NCBI GenBank assembly: GCA_003223395.1
Contig: QHUZ01000041.1
Coordinates: 1 to 64,000 of the forward strand
Direction: 5' to 3'
DNA length: 64,000 nt
DNA from: Gemmatimonadota bacterium
GTDB lineage: Bacteria; Gemmatimonadota; Gemmatimonadetes; Gemmatimonadales; GWC2-71-9
Shown here: positions 8,802 to 19,200 of the stretch, one piece after another
How positions within the stretch are numbered: the stretch's first letter is position 1
Layout of the letters: every line of letters starts with the position of its first letter
Notes under the pieces: generated by a model
Told to the model about the DNA's origin: nothing
The model's database searches: none
Seen by the model: the letters and a program-made list of their open reading frames with translations, nothing else
Program-made: the position numbers and the translations under genes

Positions 8802-10184
8802 ATGTCCACGCCTCTGATGCCCGCCGACCGCTGGGGTGAGCGGCTCATCCGCCGCCTCGGCCTGTGGAGCGCCGTCGCGGTGCTGGTGGGCTCGACCATC
8901 GGCAGCGGGATCTTCCGCACGCCGGCGCGCATCGCTGCATACGTGCCGGCCCCGGTTCCGATGTTCGGCGTCTGGGTGCTCGGCGGGCTCCTCGCGTTGT
9001 GCGGTGCGCTCACCTACGCCGAGCTCGCGGCGATGTACCCGCGCTCTGGGGGCGTCTACGTCTACGTGCGCGAAGGCTTCGGGCGGCTGCCCGCGTTTCT
9101 GTTCGGCTGGACCGAGCTCTTGCTGATCCGCGCGTCGGCGCTCGGAGCGATCGCCACGCCGTTCGCGGAATACTTGATGCGCTCGCTCGGTTACGATCCG
9201 AAAATCGCGCCCAACGCCACGTACGTCCATTACGTTGCAGCCGGCGCGATCATCCTGACCGCGACGCTCAACTATGTTGGTGTGCGCTGGAGCTCACTCG
9301 TCCTGAACCTCACCACCGGGGCGAAGTACGGTGCGCTGGTGCTGCTCGTACTGCTGGCCTTCTTGGTGGGGCAGGGCGACTTCGGGCATTTCAGCCGGGT
9401 GGCCGGGGGGGGCGCAGTCCAGTCCGCGTCCTTCGGGCTGGCGCTCGTCTCGGTTCTCTGGGCCTACGATGGGTGGGGCGACCTCTCGTTCGTGGGCGGC
9501 GAGGTGCGAGACCCCGAGCGCAACATGCCGCGCGCCCTCGTGCTGGGGACGCTGAGCGTGATCGCGATCTATCTGCTGGTGAACGCCGCGTACCTGTATC
9601 TCATTCCCATCGACCAGATGGGGCATCTGCCCCTCGTCGCGGCCGACGCCGCGCAGCGGATCGTCGGGCAGGTCGGCGTAGGCCTCGTGGCGGTCCTGGT
9701 GATGCTCGCCACGTTCAGCACGTTGGTGGGATCGATCTTCACCTCGCCCCGCATCTTCTTCGCCATGGCGGACGACGGCTTGCTGTTCCGCCAGGTAGCC
9801 CGAGTGCATCCGCGCTTTCACACGCCGTCGGTCTCGATCGTCGTGACCGGGGCGCTCGGCGTCGTGTGGGTGCTGCTGCTCAACTTCGACCAGCTGGCCG
9901 ACCAGTTCGTGGTCGCGATTTTCCCCTTCTATGCCCTCGCCGCGGCGGCGGTCTTCGCGTTGCGGTGGCGCCAGCCCGAGCGGCCCCGGCCTGTGAAGGT
10001 GCTGGGGTATCCGGTCGTACCGCTGCTGTTTATCCTCGCCACGTTGATCATCCTGGCAAACGCACTCCGCGAGCATCCCGGCCCGACGGGGCTCGCATTC
10101 GGCGGCATCCTGCTCGGCGTGCCGGCCTACTTCGCGTGGCAGCGCTGGCAACGCCGCGGGGCGGCCGCGATTTCCGGTCGTTAA
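8802..10184 (+). CDS. APC-superfamily amino acid permease
   Basis: 460 aa with about twelve hydrophobic segments. The first transmembrane segment carries the APC substrate-binding motif VGSTIGSGIFRTP, followed by GGLLALCGALTYAELAAMYP and a middle-helix segment with YDGWGD. These fit the APC/LAT group of amino acid transporters in the inner membrane. A TATAAT at 8785-8790 lies only 12 bases before the ATG, which would give an almost leaderless mRNA if used; no good -35 is seen. Start ATG 8802 is followed by a short cytoplasmic N-terminus typical of the family. The transported amino acid cannot be read from sequence. Confidence 0.87.
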   Translation: MSTPLMPADRWGERLIRRLGLWSAVAVLVGSTIGSGIFRTPARIAAYVPAPVPMFGVWVLGGLLALCGALTYAELAAMYPRSGGVYVYVREGFGRLPAFLFGWTELLLIRASALGAIATPFAEYLMRSLGYDPKIAPNATYVHYVAAGAIILTATLNYVGVRWSSLVLNLTTGAKYGALVLLVLLAFLVGQGDFGHFSRVAGGGAVQSASFGLALVSVLWAYDGWGDLSFVGGEVRDPERNMPRALVLGTLSVIAIYLLVNAAYLYLIPIDQMGHLPLVAADAAQRIVGQVGVGLVAVLVMLATFSTLVGSIFTSPRIFFAMADDGLLFRQVARVHPRFHTPSVSIVVTGALGVVWVLLLNFDQLADQFVVAIFPFYALAAAAVFALRWRQPERPRPVKVLGYPVVPLLFILATLIILANALREHPGPTGLAFGGILLGVPAYFAWQRWQRRGAAAISGR

Positions 10185-10186
10185 AG

Positions 10187-10210
10187 GTAGGGGCGCAGCA
10201 TGCTGCGTCC
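10187..10210. repeat. Short dispersed palindrome, copy 1
   Basis: GTAGGGGCGCAGCATGCTGC plus GTCC; centre GCAGCATGCTGC is a perfect palindrome. It fills the gap between the convergent APC permease and TonB receptor genes. Related copies lie at 53723-53744 and 57889-57912. Confidence 0.8.
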
Positions 10211-10211
10211 G

Positions 10212-13200
10212 TCAGAACGAATACCGCAGCGTCAGCTGCACCTGGTAGCTGCTGGCCAACGTGGATCGCGCGGCGAACGGCTTCGGATTCAGCGTCGCGG
10301 CATCGTACAGTCGAGTGTCGAAGGTAAACGTCGGAATCGACTGCGACAGGGGACCGGGGTTGCGTCCTGTCTGACTCAGCGCCGACTGGTTGTTGAAGAC
10401 GGGGCTGAGCGTGGGCAGTTTGATCTGGCCCCAGTGCGGATCGAGCAGATTGAGGAAGTTGAAGACGTCGAGCTGTAACGACAGCGCCTGGCCTCGGATC
10501 GACGGGATGGCCTGACGGATCGACAGATCCAAACGGTTCTGGAACGGCGAGCGGCAGCTGTTCCGCTCCATGATCCGGCCGCGCTGGCGGTCGAGACAGG
10601 GCTGTGACTTGATGAAGTTCTCGAACGCCTGGGCGGCCGCGACGTTCTGGACGAAGCCTGTTCCTACTCCCTGAATTCCAGTACCGATTTGAATCTCGTT
10701 CGGATCCTTGGCGTTGCGCGGGACGTAGATCGGGTCGTTGCCGTTGACGAGGTCGCCGTTGAGATCGCCGTTCGTCACATACACGAACGGGACGCCGGAT
10801 GTGCCCTCATAGTAAAGCGTGATATCGGTGCGGGATGGCAAGGTGTACGTCCCGTATGCCAGGATACGGTGCGGCCGGGAGAAGACCGATGTGGTGGCCT
10901 CAAGGTCGCTGTGCGCGACCGAGAGCTGCCGGCCGTTACGGAAGTTCGAGATCGCACGATCGGACGTGAGACTCTGGACGTCCATCGACTTGAGGTACGT
11001 GTACGCGGCGGTGGCCTCGAAGCGATTCGAGAACCGGCGGTGCAGCTGCGTCGAGATCGAGTAGTTGTAGTCCTTCGACTGGTTCGTCACTTCGATGATG
11101 CCTTCACTGAAGGCCACCCCGCGCAGCGTCCTCAGCCACCGCTGCAGGGTGTCGGTCACGACTCCCGTGGCGCTGATGGTGTCAGCGTAGAGCACTCGCC
11201 CATCGCGATCTGTGTACGGGACGCCCCCCACGAGCCGCGGACCCTTGAAATTCGCATCCTTGACCAGCACGCCATTGATCGCCTTGCGGTACATGCCCTC
11301 CACCGTCAGGACGAAGCCCGCGGGCAGCTCACGATCGAACCCGGCGGAGATGCCGAGGTACTGGGGATACTTGAAATTTGGATCCGTGATGTTGACGCCG
11401 AGCGTACCGGCTTGCCCGGGACCAGGCGCGGGCTGGCCCGCGCACGACGTGGGCAATGCGCTGACGTTCACGGTGAACGCAGGCACCGTCGCCGGCGTGG
11501 TGCACGCGAGCCGGACCAGACCGAGTCCGGTGTTCGCGTACGCATTCCCCAGCAGGATGTAGGGCGGGGGCCCCGTGAAGACGCCAATGCCGCCGCGGAT
11601 CTGATTCGCGGTACGCCCACCGGGATTGTAGTTGAACCCGATGCGGGGCGAAAACAGCACCGAGCTGCCCGGTTTCGTGCTGGTGTTCACCGTGAACGCA
11701 CCACCTGACGCGGAGTCGAGCTTCACCCGCAAGGTGTCGTTCTGTGTCGGGGTGTCGGGCAGCGTGGGTATGTCGGCGCGCAGCCCCGCCGTGATCGTCA
11801 GGCGATCGTTCACCGCCCACTGATCCTGGCCGTACAGGCTGAACACCTTGACGTGGAAGTCCGCCGGAATGTCGGCGGCCTTCTGGCTGTTCGCGTAACC
11901 GACCGCGTAGCCGGCGGCCCGGCCGGCGATCAGGCTGTCGGTGTTGAAGAACTTGTACACGCCGAACGAGCCCTGCGCGAAGTTGTTGAAGATGTGCGTG
12001 AAATCGAGCCGCCCCCCGAAGGTGAGCGTGTGCGCGCCGCGGGGAATCGTGACGTTGTCCACCGCCTCGAAAATCGTCTGCTTGAGCAGATTGCCGGGCG
12101 AGAACTGCTCGGTGCCGAACGTGACCGAGCGGCGGAGGCCGCCGACCAGCACGCCGACCGTGATCTCCGGCGCGTCGACCGGCACGATACGCTCGTCCTT
12201 GATCGTGTTGTAGCCGATGATCAGCTCGTTCGAAATGCCGCTGGCGAAGTTGGAGTACAGCTGCGCCGTCGTGGAGTTGTTTTTCGCGTCGCGCTTGAAC
12301 GCGTTCGTCGAGTAGCGGAAGCCGGAATTCTGCACGGTCGGGTCCGCATTGAACGTGTTGACGTTGCGCGAGAAGTCGTCCTGCACGTCGTGGTTGATGA
12401 TTTGGCGGACCACGAAGCGATGCACGGGAGAGATCTGGAAATCGAGCCGTCCGAACAGATTCGTGAGCGGCGTCTCCTTCTCGACGGGAGCGGTCGAGCC
12501 AGGATTGAAGCCGTAGGTCCCCATCGCCGTGCTAATACGCGTCAGCGTGTCCAACGGAATGACGGGATCGTCGGGCGCGGGAGACGGCTGACCCGCGAGG
12601 TAGTATGGGCCCGCGGCGGGGTCGGTCCGCTGCTGCCATTCGGGCGCGATGAAGAACTGCAGCCGGTCCTTGATGATCGGCCCGCCCAGATTGAAGCCGT
12701 ACTGCTTCACATTGAACGCCGGCGTGCGGAGCGGCACGCCGACGAGCTGCACGCCTTCGAGCGGATCGCTGTTGCGGTACGTGAAGAGCGCGCCGCCGTG
12801 AAGGACGTTGGTCCCGCTCTTCGTGACCGCATTCACGAGCATGCCGGCGAAGCTGCCTTGCCGCACGTCGGTGGGCGTGAACATGACGCGGAATTCCTTG
12901 ACCGCATCCAGCGAGATGATCTTGCCGCCGGCGCTCCCGCCCGGCACGCCACCCGTGGCGCCGAGGTTGAAGCGCTCGCTCTGGTTTGCGCCGTCGATGG
13001 TAATCGTATTGAAGCGGTTGTAGGCGCCGGCGCCGCTCGCGGCGCCGCTGGCCGGGTAGACGACCTGCGGCGCGAGCTTCAGCTGATCGATGAAGTCGCG
13101 GCTGAAGGTCGGGATCCGCTGTACCAGGGTGTCGGAGATCTGGGTGGAAATCCCTTGCCGTGTCGGCGCGAAGTCCGGAGTCACCTCACCCAGGATCGGG

Positions 13201-13574
13201 ACGGCCGCGAGCTCGATGGCTTGCGGGGTGAGCTGCGCGTCCACGCGCGTGGCCTCGGAGAGCCGCACGTCCACCTGGTCGCGGGTGAGCGGCTGGAATC
13301 CGATGGCCCGCACCGCGACGGTGTAGGGACCGCCCACCTCGAGACCCTGCACGAGATACTGGCCGTTGGCGCGCGTGCGCACCGACGTCGTGAACCCGGT
13401 GCCGCGATTGGTGACTTGTACCGCCGCCTCACCGACGGGCTGGCCCTGCTTATCCGTCACCTTCCCTGAGATCGCGCCGGTTGTCACGCCTTGGGCTCGT
13501 GCGACGCCCGTGCCGAGCATTGTAAAGAACGCCGCGGCCACGAGGGCGCGGCCAGAGCCAACGATCCAGCGCAT
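10212..13574 (-). CDS. TonB-dependent receptor with carboxypeptidase-regulatory domain (Oar-like)
   Basis: 1120 aa. ATG 13574 is preferred over the longer frame start at 13640 because GGAGAGG precedes it and a signal peptide (hydrophobic core, then GVARAQG) begins there. Residues about 28-120 form a CarboxypepD-regulatory domain (GAISGKVTDKQGQPVGEAAV). A plug follows with NTITIDGANQSERFN and ISLDAVKEFRVMFTPTDVRQG. The rest is a long barrel whose last strand ends VQLTLRYSF with the C-terminal aromatic expected by the BAM machinery. The plan matches Oar-type outer membrane receptors: long barrels with a peptidase-regulatory N-domain, often linked to peptide or protein substrates. It is monocistronic and has no SusD partner nearby. 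The ligand is unknown. Confidence 0.88.
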   Translation of the reverse strand: MRWIVGSGRALVAAAFFTMLGTGVARAQGVTTGAISGKVTDKQGQPVGEAAVQVTNRGTGFTTSVRTRANGQYLVQGLEVGGPYTVAVRAIGFQPLTRDQVDVRLSEATRVDAQLTPQAIELAAVPILGEVTPDFAPTRQGISTQISDTLVQRIPTFSRDFIDQLKLAPQVVYPASGAASGAGAYNRFNTITIDGANQSERFNLGATGGVPGGSAGGKIISLDAVKEFRVMFTPTDVRQGSFAGMLVNAVTKSGTNVLHGGALFTYRNSDPLEGVQLVGVPLRTPAFNVKQYGFNLGGPIIKDRLQFFIAPEWQQRTDPAAGPYYLAGQPSPAPDDPVIPLDTLTRISTAMGTYGFNPGSTAPVEKETPLTNLFGRLDFQISPVHRFVVRQIINHDVQDDFSRNVNTFNADPTVQNSGFRYSTNAFKRDAKNNSTTAQLYSNFASGISNELIIGYNTIKDERIVPVDAPEITVGVLVGGLRRSVTFGTEQFSPGNLLKQTIFEAVDNVTIPRGAHTLTFGGRLDFTHIFNNFAQGSFGVYKFFNTDSLIAGRAAGYAVGYANSQKAADIPADFHVKVFSLYGQDQWAVNDRLTITAGLRADIPTLPDTPTQNDTLRVKLDSASGGAFTVNTSTKPGSSVLFSPRIGFNYNPGGRTANQIRGGIGVFTGPPPYILLGNAYANTGLGLVRLACTTPATVPAFTVNVSALPTSCAGQPAPGPGQAGTLGVNITDPNFKYPQYLGISAGFDRELPAGFVLTVEGMYRKAINGVLVKDANFKGPRLVGGVPYTDRDGRVLYADTISATGVVTDTLQRWLRTLRGVAFSEGIIEVTNQSKDYNYSISTQLHRRFSNRFEATAAYTYLKSMDVQSLTSDRAISNFRNGRQLSVAHSDLEATTSVFSRPHRILAYGTYTLPSRTDITLYYEGTSGVPFVYVTNGDLNGDLVNGNDPIYVPRNAKDPNEIQIGTGIQGVGTGFVQNVAAAQAFENFIKSQPCLDRQRGRIMERNSCRSPFQNRLDLSIRQAIPSIRGQALSLQLDVFNFLNLLDPHWGQIKLPTLSPVFNNQSALSQTGRNPGPLSQSIPTFTFDTRLYDAATLNPKPFAARSTLASSYQVQLTLRYSF

Positions 13575-13645
13575 GGATGGACCTCTCCGTGGAAGGAATC
13601 GAGACCGGGAGAAAGTGTTCCCGATCCCAAACCGCGTCAAGGACG

Positions 13646-14776
13646 TTAGGTGGGTGCTTTACGCAGCAGATACACGGCTGCGACGCCAACGAGAATATTC
13701 GGCGTCCACGCCGCGAGCATCGGGGGCAACACGCCTCCCGCACCGACTGCTTTTGCCAGCTGAAACATCAGCAGCACGATGAACGTCGTCGCGAGGCTCG
13801 CCGCGACCCCCCAGGCCGCGCCGCTCTTGGGACTCGAGATCGCGAGCGGCGCGCCGAACAGCGCGATCAGCAGGCAGATGAACGGAATCGCGATCTTGAG
13901 CGCGAGCTCGACCTGCAGCTTCTTGGCGTTCGAGCCGCTGCGTGTCAGGGCATCGATATAGCGCCGCAGCTCCCCGTAGCGCATTTCGTCCGGCGCCTTC
14001 GGCTCGGCGAGCAGGTCCACCGGGCGCTCCGTCATGGTGCGCGTCTGCAATGAATCGAACTCGAAGGCCCGCTCGCCCCCGGGCTCGTTGCCGGCCATAT
14101 AGCGCAACGTCCCCCGCAGCAGCGTCCACCGCGGGCGCGGCGTGCCGCTGTCGCGGTAGATCGCGCGCTGCGCTGCCAACACGATCGTGGGATAGGCTGC
14201 GCCGGACCCTTCGCGCTCCAGCATCAGATCCGTCATTTCGTGCGTGCGGAGCTCGAGCGCGCGAATCGCGTACACCCAGCCGCCGTCGGCGCGGTACACG
14301 AAGTTGTAGCGCGAGCTCGTGGACCGAATCGCCTTCTCGCCCAGCATCTCGAGGCGCCGCGACGTGGCGACAGGTGCGATCTCGCCGAGCAGCAAGCCGG
14401 CGATGAAGGCGGCGCCGGCCGCGCCGAACAGCGGGCGCACGAGCCGGTGGAACGAGATCCCCGACGCCTTCGCGGCCGTCAGCTCGGAATGCCGGCCGAG
14501 CGAGCCCACCGTAAAGACCGTCGCGAACAGCACCGAGACCGGCAGCACGAGAAACATCTTCTCGGGCAGGTCGAAGACGTACGACAGCGCCACAGCGCCC
14601 GGCTTGATCCCGCGCGCCATGTAGGTGTCGAGCTTGTCGGTCAGATCGATCACGATCGTGAGAATCGGAAAGCCGAGCAACGTGATGAGGAAGACGCGCA
14701 GCCACTCGCTGAGCAGGTACCGGTCCAGGGTCCGCAGTGTGATCTGCGGAATGCGGAACACCGCGCGCACGCTCAC
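13646..14776 (-). CDS. lptG: LPS export ABC permease LptG
   Basis: 376 aa YjgP/YjgQ-family protein. GTG 14776 is chosen because it overlaps the lptF stop as GTGA and gives the canonical start ITLRTLDRYLLSEWLRVFL. A longer frame start at 14920 would overlap lptF by about 150 bases with non-family sequence. Three N-terminal helices (with the coupling stretch LTAAKASGISFHRLVRPL), a periplasmic jelly-roll of about 150 residues and three C-terminal helices (IAIPFICLLIALFGAPLAI) are visible. With LptF and LptB it extracts lipopolysaccharide from the inner membrane. It is second in a two-gene operon with lptF. Confidence 0.9.
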   Translation of the reverse strand: MSVRAVFRIPQITLRTLDRYLLSEWLRVFLITLLGFPILTIVIDLTDKLDTYMARGIKPGAVALSYVFDLPEKMFLVLPVSVLFATVFTVGSLGRHSELTAAKASGISFHRLVRPLFGAAGAAFIAGLLLGEIAPVATSRRLEMLGEKAIRSTSSRYNFVYRADGGWVYAIRALELRTHEMTDLMLEREGSGAAYPTIVLAAQRAIYRDSGTPRPRWTLLRGTLRYMAGNEPGGERAFEFDSLQTRTMTERPVDLLAEPKAPDEMRYGELRRYIDALTRSGSNAKKLQVELALKIAIPFICLLIALFGAPLAISSPKSGAAWGVAASLATTFIVLLMFQLAKAVGAGGVLPPMLAAWTPNILVGVAAVYLLRKAPT

Positions 14777-16257
14777 AGCCGAGCCCGAATCTTTCCCACC
14801 CACCCGAACAGCGCTTCCTTCAGCTCGTCCCAATCCCCCCCGTGCGCGGTGCTGCCGGCGCGTCGCACGGAGAGGAGGAGCGGGATGCCGACGGCCAGGA
14901 AAATGAGATTCGGCGTCCACATCGCGAAGAACGGCGGCACGATGAGCCGGTCCCCCAACTCCTCGCCGCCGATGAGGCCCACGTAGTACACCGAAAAGAC
15001 CGCGAGGCTCGTGCCGATCACGAGTCCGACGCCGCCCCGCGGGTACCGGATCGCGAGCGGCATGCCGAGCAGCGCGAAGATCACGCAGGCGACGGAGATC
15101 GCCAGCTTCTTGTGAATCTCGACTTCGTAGATCGCGGCCCGCTGGCGCGCGGCCCGCAGCCGCTGGCTGTACGCCGACGGCGCCTGCGCGGTGTACGTGA
15201 GGTTGGTGACCGTCCGCCGGGGCGATTGACCGGCCTGTGCCGCCTCCGCGGCCTCCGCGGCGCGGGGGGCAACCACGCGCTGGATCGCGTCGAGAAAGCG
15301 GCAGTACCGGCTCGGCGGCGGCGGTGCCGTGTCGATCGTGGGCGTCGGCAGCTGGGCGAGCTTCGCGACCCGGCGCAGCTCCGCCGACACCGCCGTGACC
15401 GCTTCGCGGCGGACCCGCGCGAGATCCTGGCGCGCGCGGGCGACCACGTCCTGCATCGCGCAGATCGTCATCTCGCGATCGCCGCGGTATTCGTCGTTCT
15501 TGGTCGCCTCGAACGTATTGCTGACGCCGGCGACCTTGATGCGATTGATCCCATAAAAGGTGCGGTTGAAATGCTGCGGATCGGTGCGCTTGATCTCGTG
15601 CATCTCGCCGTCGCGCAGCGTCAGGTAGAGATCGGTGCCGCCCTCGCCGTAGGCCATCCGGCCCGAGTCGGCCATGATGATCCGGCGCCGGTCGGGATCT
15701 TCCAGATCGTATATCGTCACATCCTTGAGGCCGTTGGTGGCGGGATCGATGCGGGCCGCGCGGAGGAAAAACTGCCCCGCCACGACTTCGTTGATTACCT
15801 GTTCCTTCAACTGAAACGTCGGCTTCTTACGCTGGATGTCGACGAGGAGCGTCCGCAGCTCGTGATTGGAGCGCGGCAGGATCTGGTCGTTCCAGAGGAA
15901 TGCGATCAGTCCGATCGCCGTCGCCCCGCCGAGCACCGGCACGAGGATGCGGCCCACACTGATGCCGCTCGCCTTCATGGCCGTGACTTCGTTGTCGGCG
16001 GCGAGGTGGCTGAACGTGTACAGCACCGCGACCAGCACGGCCATCGGCAGCGTCATCGCGACGATGAAGGGGATCGACAAGGCGAACACTTCGACGATGA
16101 CGCCCCAGGGCAGCCCCTTGCCGACGAAGTTGCCGAACTGTTTCGCGATCTGATTGACGAGCATCGCGAACGTGAGTGCCGCGAGCGCGTAGAGGAGCGG
16201 GGGAATGTGTTGCCGCAGGATGTAACGGCTCAGGATGCGCACGGTTGGTCGCGCCAT
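14773..16257 (-). CDS. lptF: LPS export ABC permease LptF, with an enlarged periplasmic insert
   Basis: 494 aa, same YjgP/YjgQ fold as its neighbour: helix 1 from RILSRYILRQHIPPLLYALA, coupling helix VTAMKASGISVGRILVPVL, jelly-roll, and C-terminal helices with LAISVACVIFALLGMPLAIRYP. Family members are usually about 360-400 aa. The extra length is an insert at about residues 260-380 that begins with a charged helical stretch (ARARQDLARVRREAVTAVSA), then Pro/Ala-rich sequence (TAPPPPSRYC, AAEAAEAAQAGQ). It pairs with LptG to export LPS. It is divergent from the SprA-like gene with only 30 bases between the two start codons. Confidence 0.9.
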   Translation of the reverse strand: MARPTVRILSRYILRQHIPPLLYALAALTFAMLVNQIAKQFGNFVGKGLPWGVIVEVFALSIPFIVAMTLPMAVLVAVLYTFSHLAADNEVTAMKASGISVGRILVPVLGGATAIGLIAFLWNDQILPRSNHELRTLLVDIQRKKPTFQLKEQVINEVVAGQFFLRAARIDPATNGLKDVTIYDLEDPDRRRIIMADSGRMAYGEGGTDLYLTLRDGEMHEIKRTDPQHFNRTFYGINRIKVAGVSNTFEATKNDEYRGDREMTICAMQDVVARARQDLARVRREAVTAVSAELRRVAKLAQLPTPTIDTAPPPPSRYCRFLDAIQRVVAPRAAEAAEAAQAGQSPRRTVTNLTYTAQAPSAYSQRLRAARQRAAIYEVEIHKKLAISVACVIFALLGMPLAIRYPRGGVGLVIGTSLAVFSVYYVGLIGGEELGDRLIVPPFFAMWTPNLIFLAVGIPLLLSVRRAGSTAHGGDWDELKEALFGWVGKIRARL

Positions 16258-16287
16258 TATATTCGGAACCCCAAGTATCTACAAGGG

Positions 16288-19200
16288 ATGCGGCGTCTCG
16301 CCCAGCTAGTGGTACTCGCCCTCACGCTCGTCGTACCCCGGGTTCATGCGCAGGCTCCTGTGTACACGTTTGGCGTGCCACCACTCGTCCCGCCGCGCAA
16401 TCCGGCACTCGCGCCCGGCGGCAGACTGGGCGCGCGAGTCCCGCCGTCGATCCTCGCGCGCGCCTGGGCCGAACGCATACTCGCGCAGCGGCCCCCGCTC
16501 TTCGGTGCGCCCCCGTCTGTCGCGGTAGCGACGCCGCCCCTCGCCGCCCCTTCGCCGCCCCCCGCCGCCGCAGTTCCGTACGCAGATCTCGGGATGAACC
16601 TGAACCTTCGGCTCGAGCTGAAGGCAGACCAGTTCCGCAACCTGCGCTGTACCTCGCAGGAGTTGCAGGCGACCCTCTCGGGGTGCAGCTCGGGATTCCC
16701 GACGATCACGCCGAATCCGCAATACGCGATTCGCACCGCCGGGATCGTGGGCCAGCGACTGCATGTGGATGTGGACTTCGACAGCCAGCGCGAGTTCGAC
16801 GCCAACAACAACATCCACGTCTGGTACGAGGGGTTGGAAGACGAATTCTTGCGGCGGGTGGAGGCCGGCAACGTGACCTTCCAGGCGCCGGCCTCGCGCT
16901 TCATCACCGCGGCAATTCCCGCCAACAACTTCGGCGTGCAGGCGATCGCCCAGGCCGGTCCGTTGGAGCTCCGCGCCATCCTCGCGCAGCAGAAGGGCAA
17001 CGTCGTGAAGGACCGGTTCTACAGCGTCGGCGACGTCACGAGTCAGCCGCTCGATCGCGAGGCCCGCGATCTCGACTACGAGGCCGGCCGGTTCTTCTTC
17101 GTGATCGACCCCGCGGCGCTTCCCGGGTATCCCGCCGTCGACATCCTGCAGCTCGACCAGCTGCCGCGTCCCGATTCGCTCACCGTCGGCGCGCTGCGCG
17201 TCTATCGCCGCCGTGCGATCGCGCCCACGTCCAACGGCAACCAGAACGTGGGCGGCGTCCGCGCGGTCGCGTGCGGGCCCGGTCTCAGGGCGGTGGATTG
17301 CAGCGCGCAGCGCGAGGGTCCGTTCGAGTGGGAGGTCCTGCAGGAGGGCAAGGACTACTACGTCGATCCGACCGGTGCCTGGTTCGCCCTGGCCAACCGC
17401 CTCGATCAGAGCGACTACCTGGCCGTCTCGTACGTCACGGCGAGCGGTACCGATTCGATCGGCACGATTCCGGTCGACGCGAGCCGCGACACGGCGAAGG
17501 TCGATACCCTGCGGCTCGTGTATGACCCCAAGCCGGCGGTGAACGCCGCGTCGCCGACGTTCCGCTTCGAGATCCGCAGCGCGTATCGCGTCGGCGGCCG
17601 CGAGATCGACCGCACCAGCGTCGATCTCAACTTGAGCGTGAACCAGCGTGAACGCAGCGCTGCCGGCAAGACCTACCTGGAGCTGCTGCGCGTCGCGTTG
17701 GAAAACGACCCGACCCAATTCGATCAATACAACCGTCTGTTCCCGCGCACCCGCGATCCGAACCAGGGCGATCCGGTGCGCGATCTGTTCATCGTATTTC
17801 CGCACCTCGCGCCGTTCGCCGATTCGACGAAGCTGACCGCTGCCGAGCGCAACGACTCGTTGTACCGCACCCCCCGCGTGTATCTCACTTCGCAGGGGCC
17901 GCCGTCGGTCTTCGCGCTGCGCCTCCACGCCGAGGCGACCGCCTCCGCCGACCGGTCGACCCTGTCGCTCAACAGTTTCCAGATTCGCGAGGGCAGCGAG
18001 CGCATCTACGTGGGCAACCGATTGCTCACCCGGGAACAGGACTACACGATCGATTACACGACGGGGCAGCTGCAATTCAAGAACCCCGATGCGCTGTTCC
18101 AGGGCGGCGTCTCGCAGGTGCGCGCGCAGTTCGAGGAGCGAGCCGCGTTCGCGCTTGCGCCGACGACCACGTACGGACTGTCGGCGCGCTACGACCTCGG
18201 CGCCACGGGGCAGGTGAACCTGCTCGGCATCTTCCAGAGCGAGCAAAGCACGTTCACCCGGCCGCCGCTCGGATTCGAACCGTCGTCCGGCTTCATTGGC
18301 GGCGTATCCACCCAGCTGCGCTTCCAGCCCGAGTGGCTGACGCGGTTCATGAACGCGCTACCCGGCGTCAAGACGAGCGTGCCGTCGGCGCTGAGCGTGA
18401 ATGGCGAGCTCGCGATCTCGAAGCCGTCGCCGAACCGCTTCGGCCAGGCCTACGTGGAGGAATTCGAGGGGGGATCGGCGCGCTCCATCATCCTCACCGA
18501 CAACACGTGGCACTGGGGCAGCATCCCGACGTCGGTGCACGGCGTCGAACCGCTGGGGTTCAGCGGCGCCTTCGATCCCAACCAGGCGGCGTTCCTGACC
18601 TGGCAAAGCCTGCCCTACCGGATGAGCGGCGGGCAGCTCGCGCCGATCCAGTATCTGCCTCAGCAGATCGATCCCACGCTCCGCTTCACCGGCCAGGGGC
18701 AGGCTGCCGAGCCCGTGCTGTGGCTGACGTTGCAGCCGGACAGCGTGCTCGGGCTCGCCAACAACCGGCGTGGCTCGCCGACCTTCGGCCTGCCGAACTG
18801 GACGAGGGCCCCGCAGAACGCGCCGCGGTGGCGTTCGATCACGCAAACGCTCTCGGCCACGGGCGTCGATCTCTCGCGGGTCGAGTTCCTGGAGTTCTGG
18901 GTCTGGGAAGATGCCGGGCGCACCGCTCAGGCCAATGGCGCCACCGTGCTGTTCGATTTCGGGGGCGTCTTCGAGGATGCCATCGCCTTCACGCCGACGT
19001 CGTTTACCGTGAGCGCCGAGGGCGACACGACGTATGCCGGCATCCGGCGCACGGGCGTGGGCCGGCTCGACGACGAACGCGATCCGCGCACGCACACCTG
19101 GAGCGCGACGCTCAACGACGAGGGCATCCTCTCCGACCGCGTGGTGGACGGCATCCTCGATTCCACGCGCGGGGTGGTGATCGACACGCTGCCGCTCTGT

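Noticed and set aside
11853-13469. 538-codon plus-strand open frame inside the Oar-like receptor
   Set aside because: Antisense shadow; the minus strand has signal peptide, plug and barrel signatures throughout.
14842-16287. 5' half of a very long plus-strand open frame reaching the SprA-like gene
   Set aside because: It is antisense to lptG/lptF, is Arg/His/Asp-rich low-complexity translation typical of high-GC shadow frames, and a signal peptide with ATG at 16288 marks the real start.
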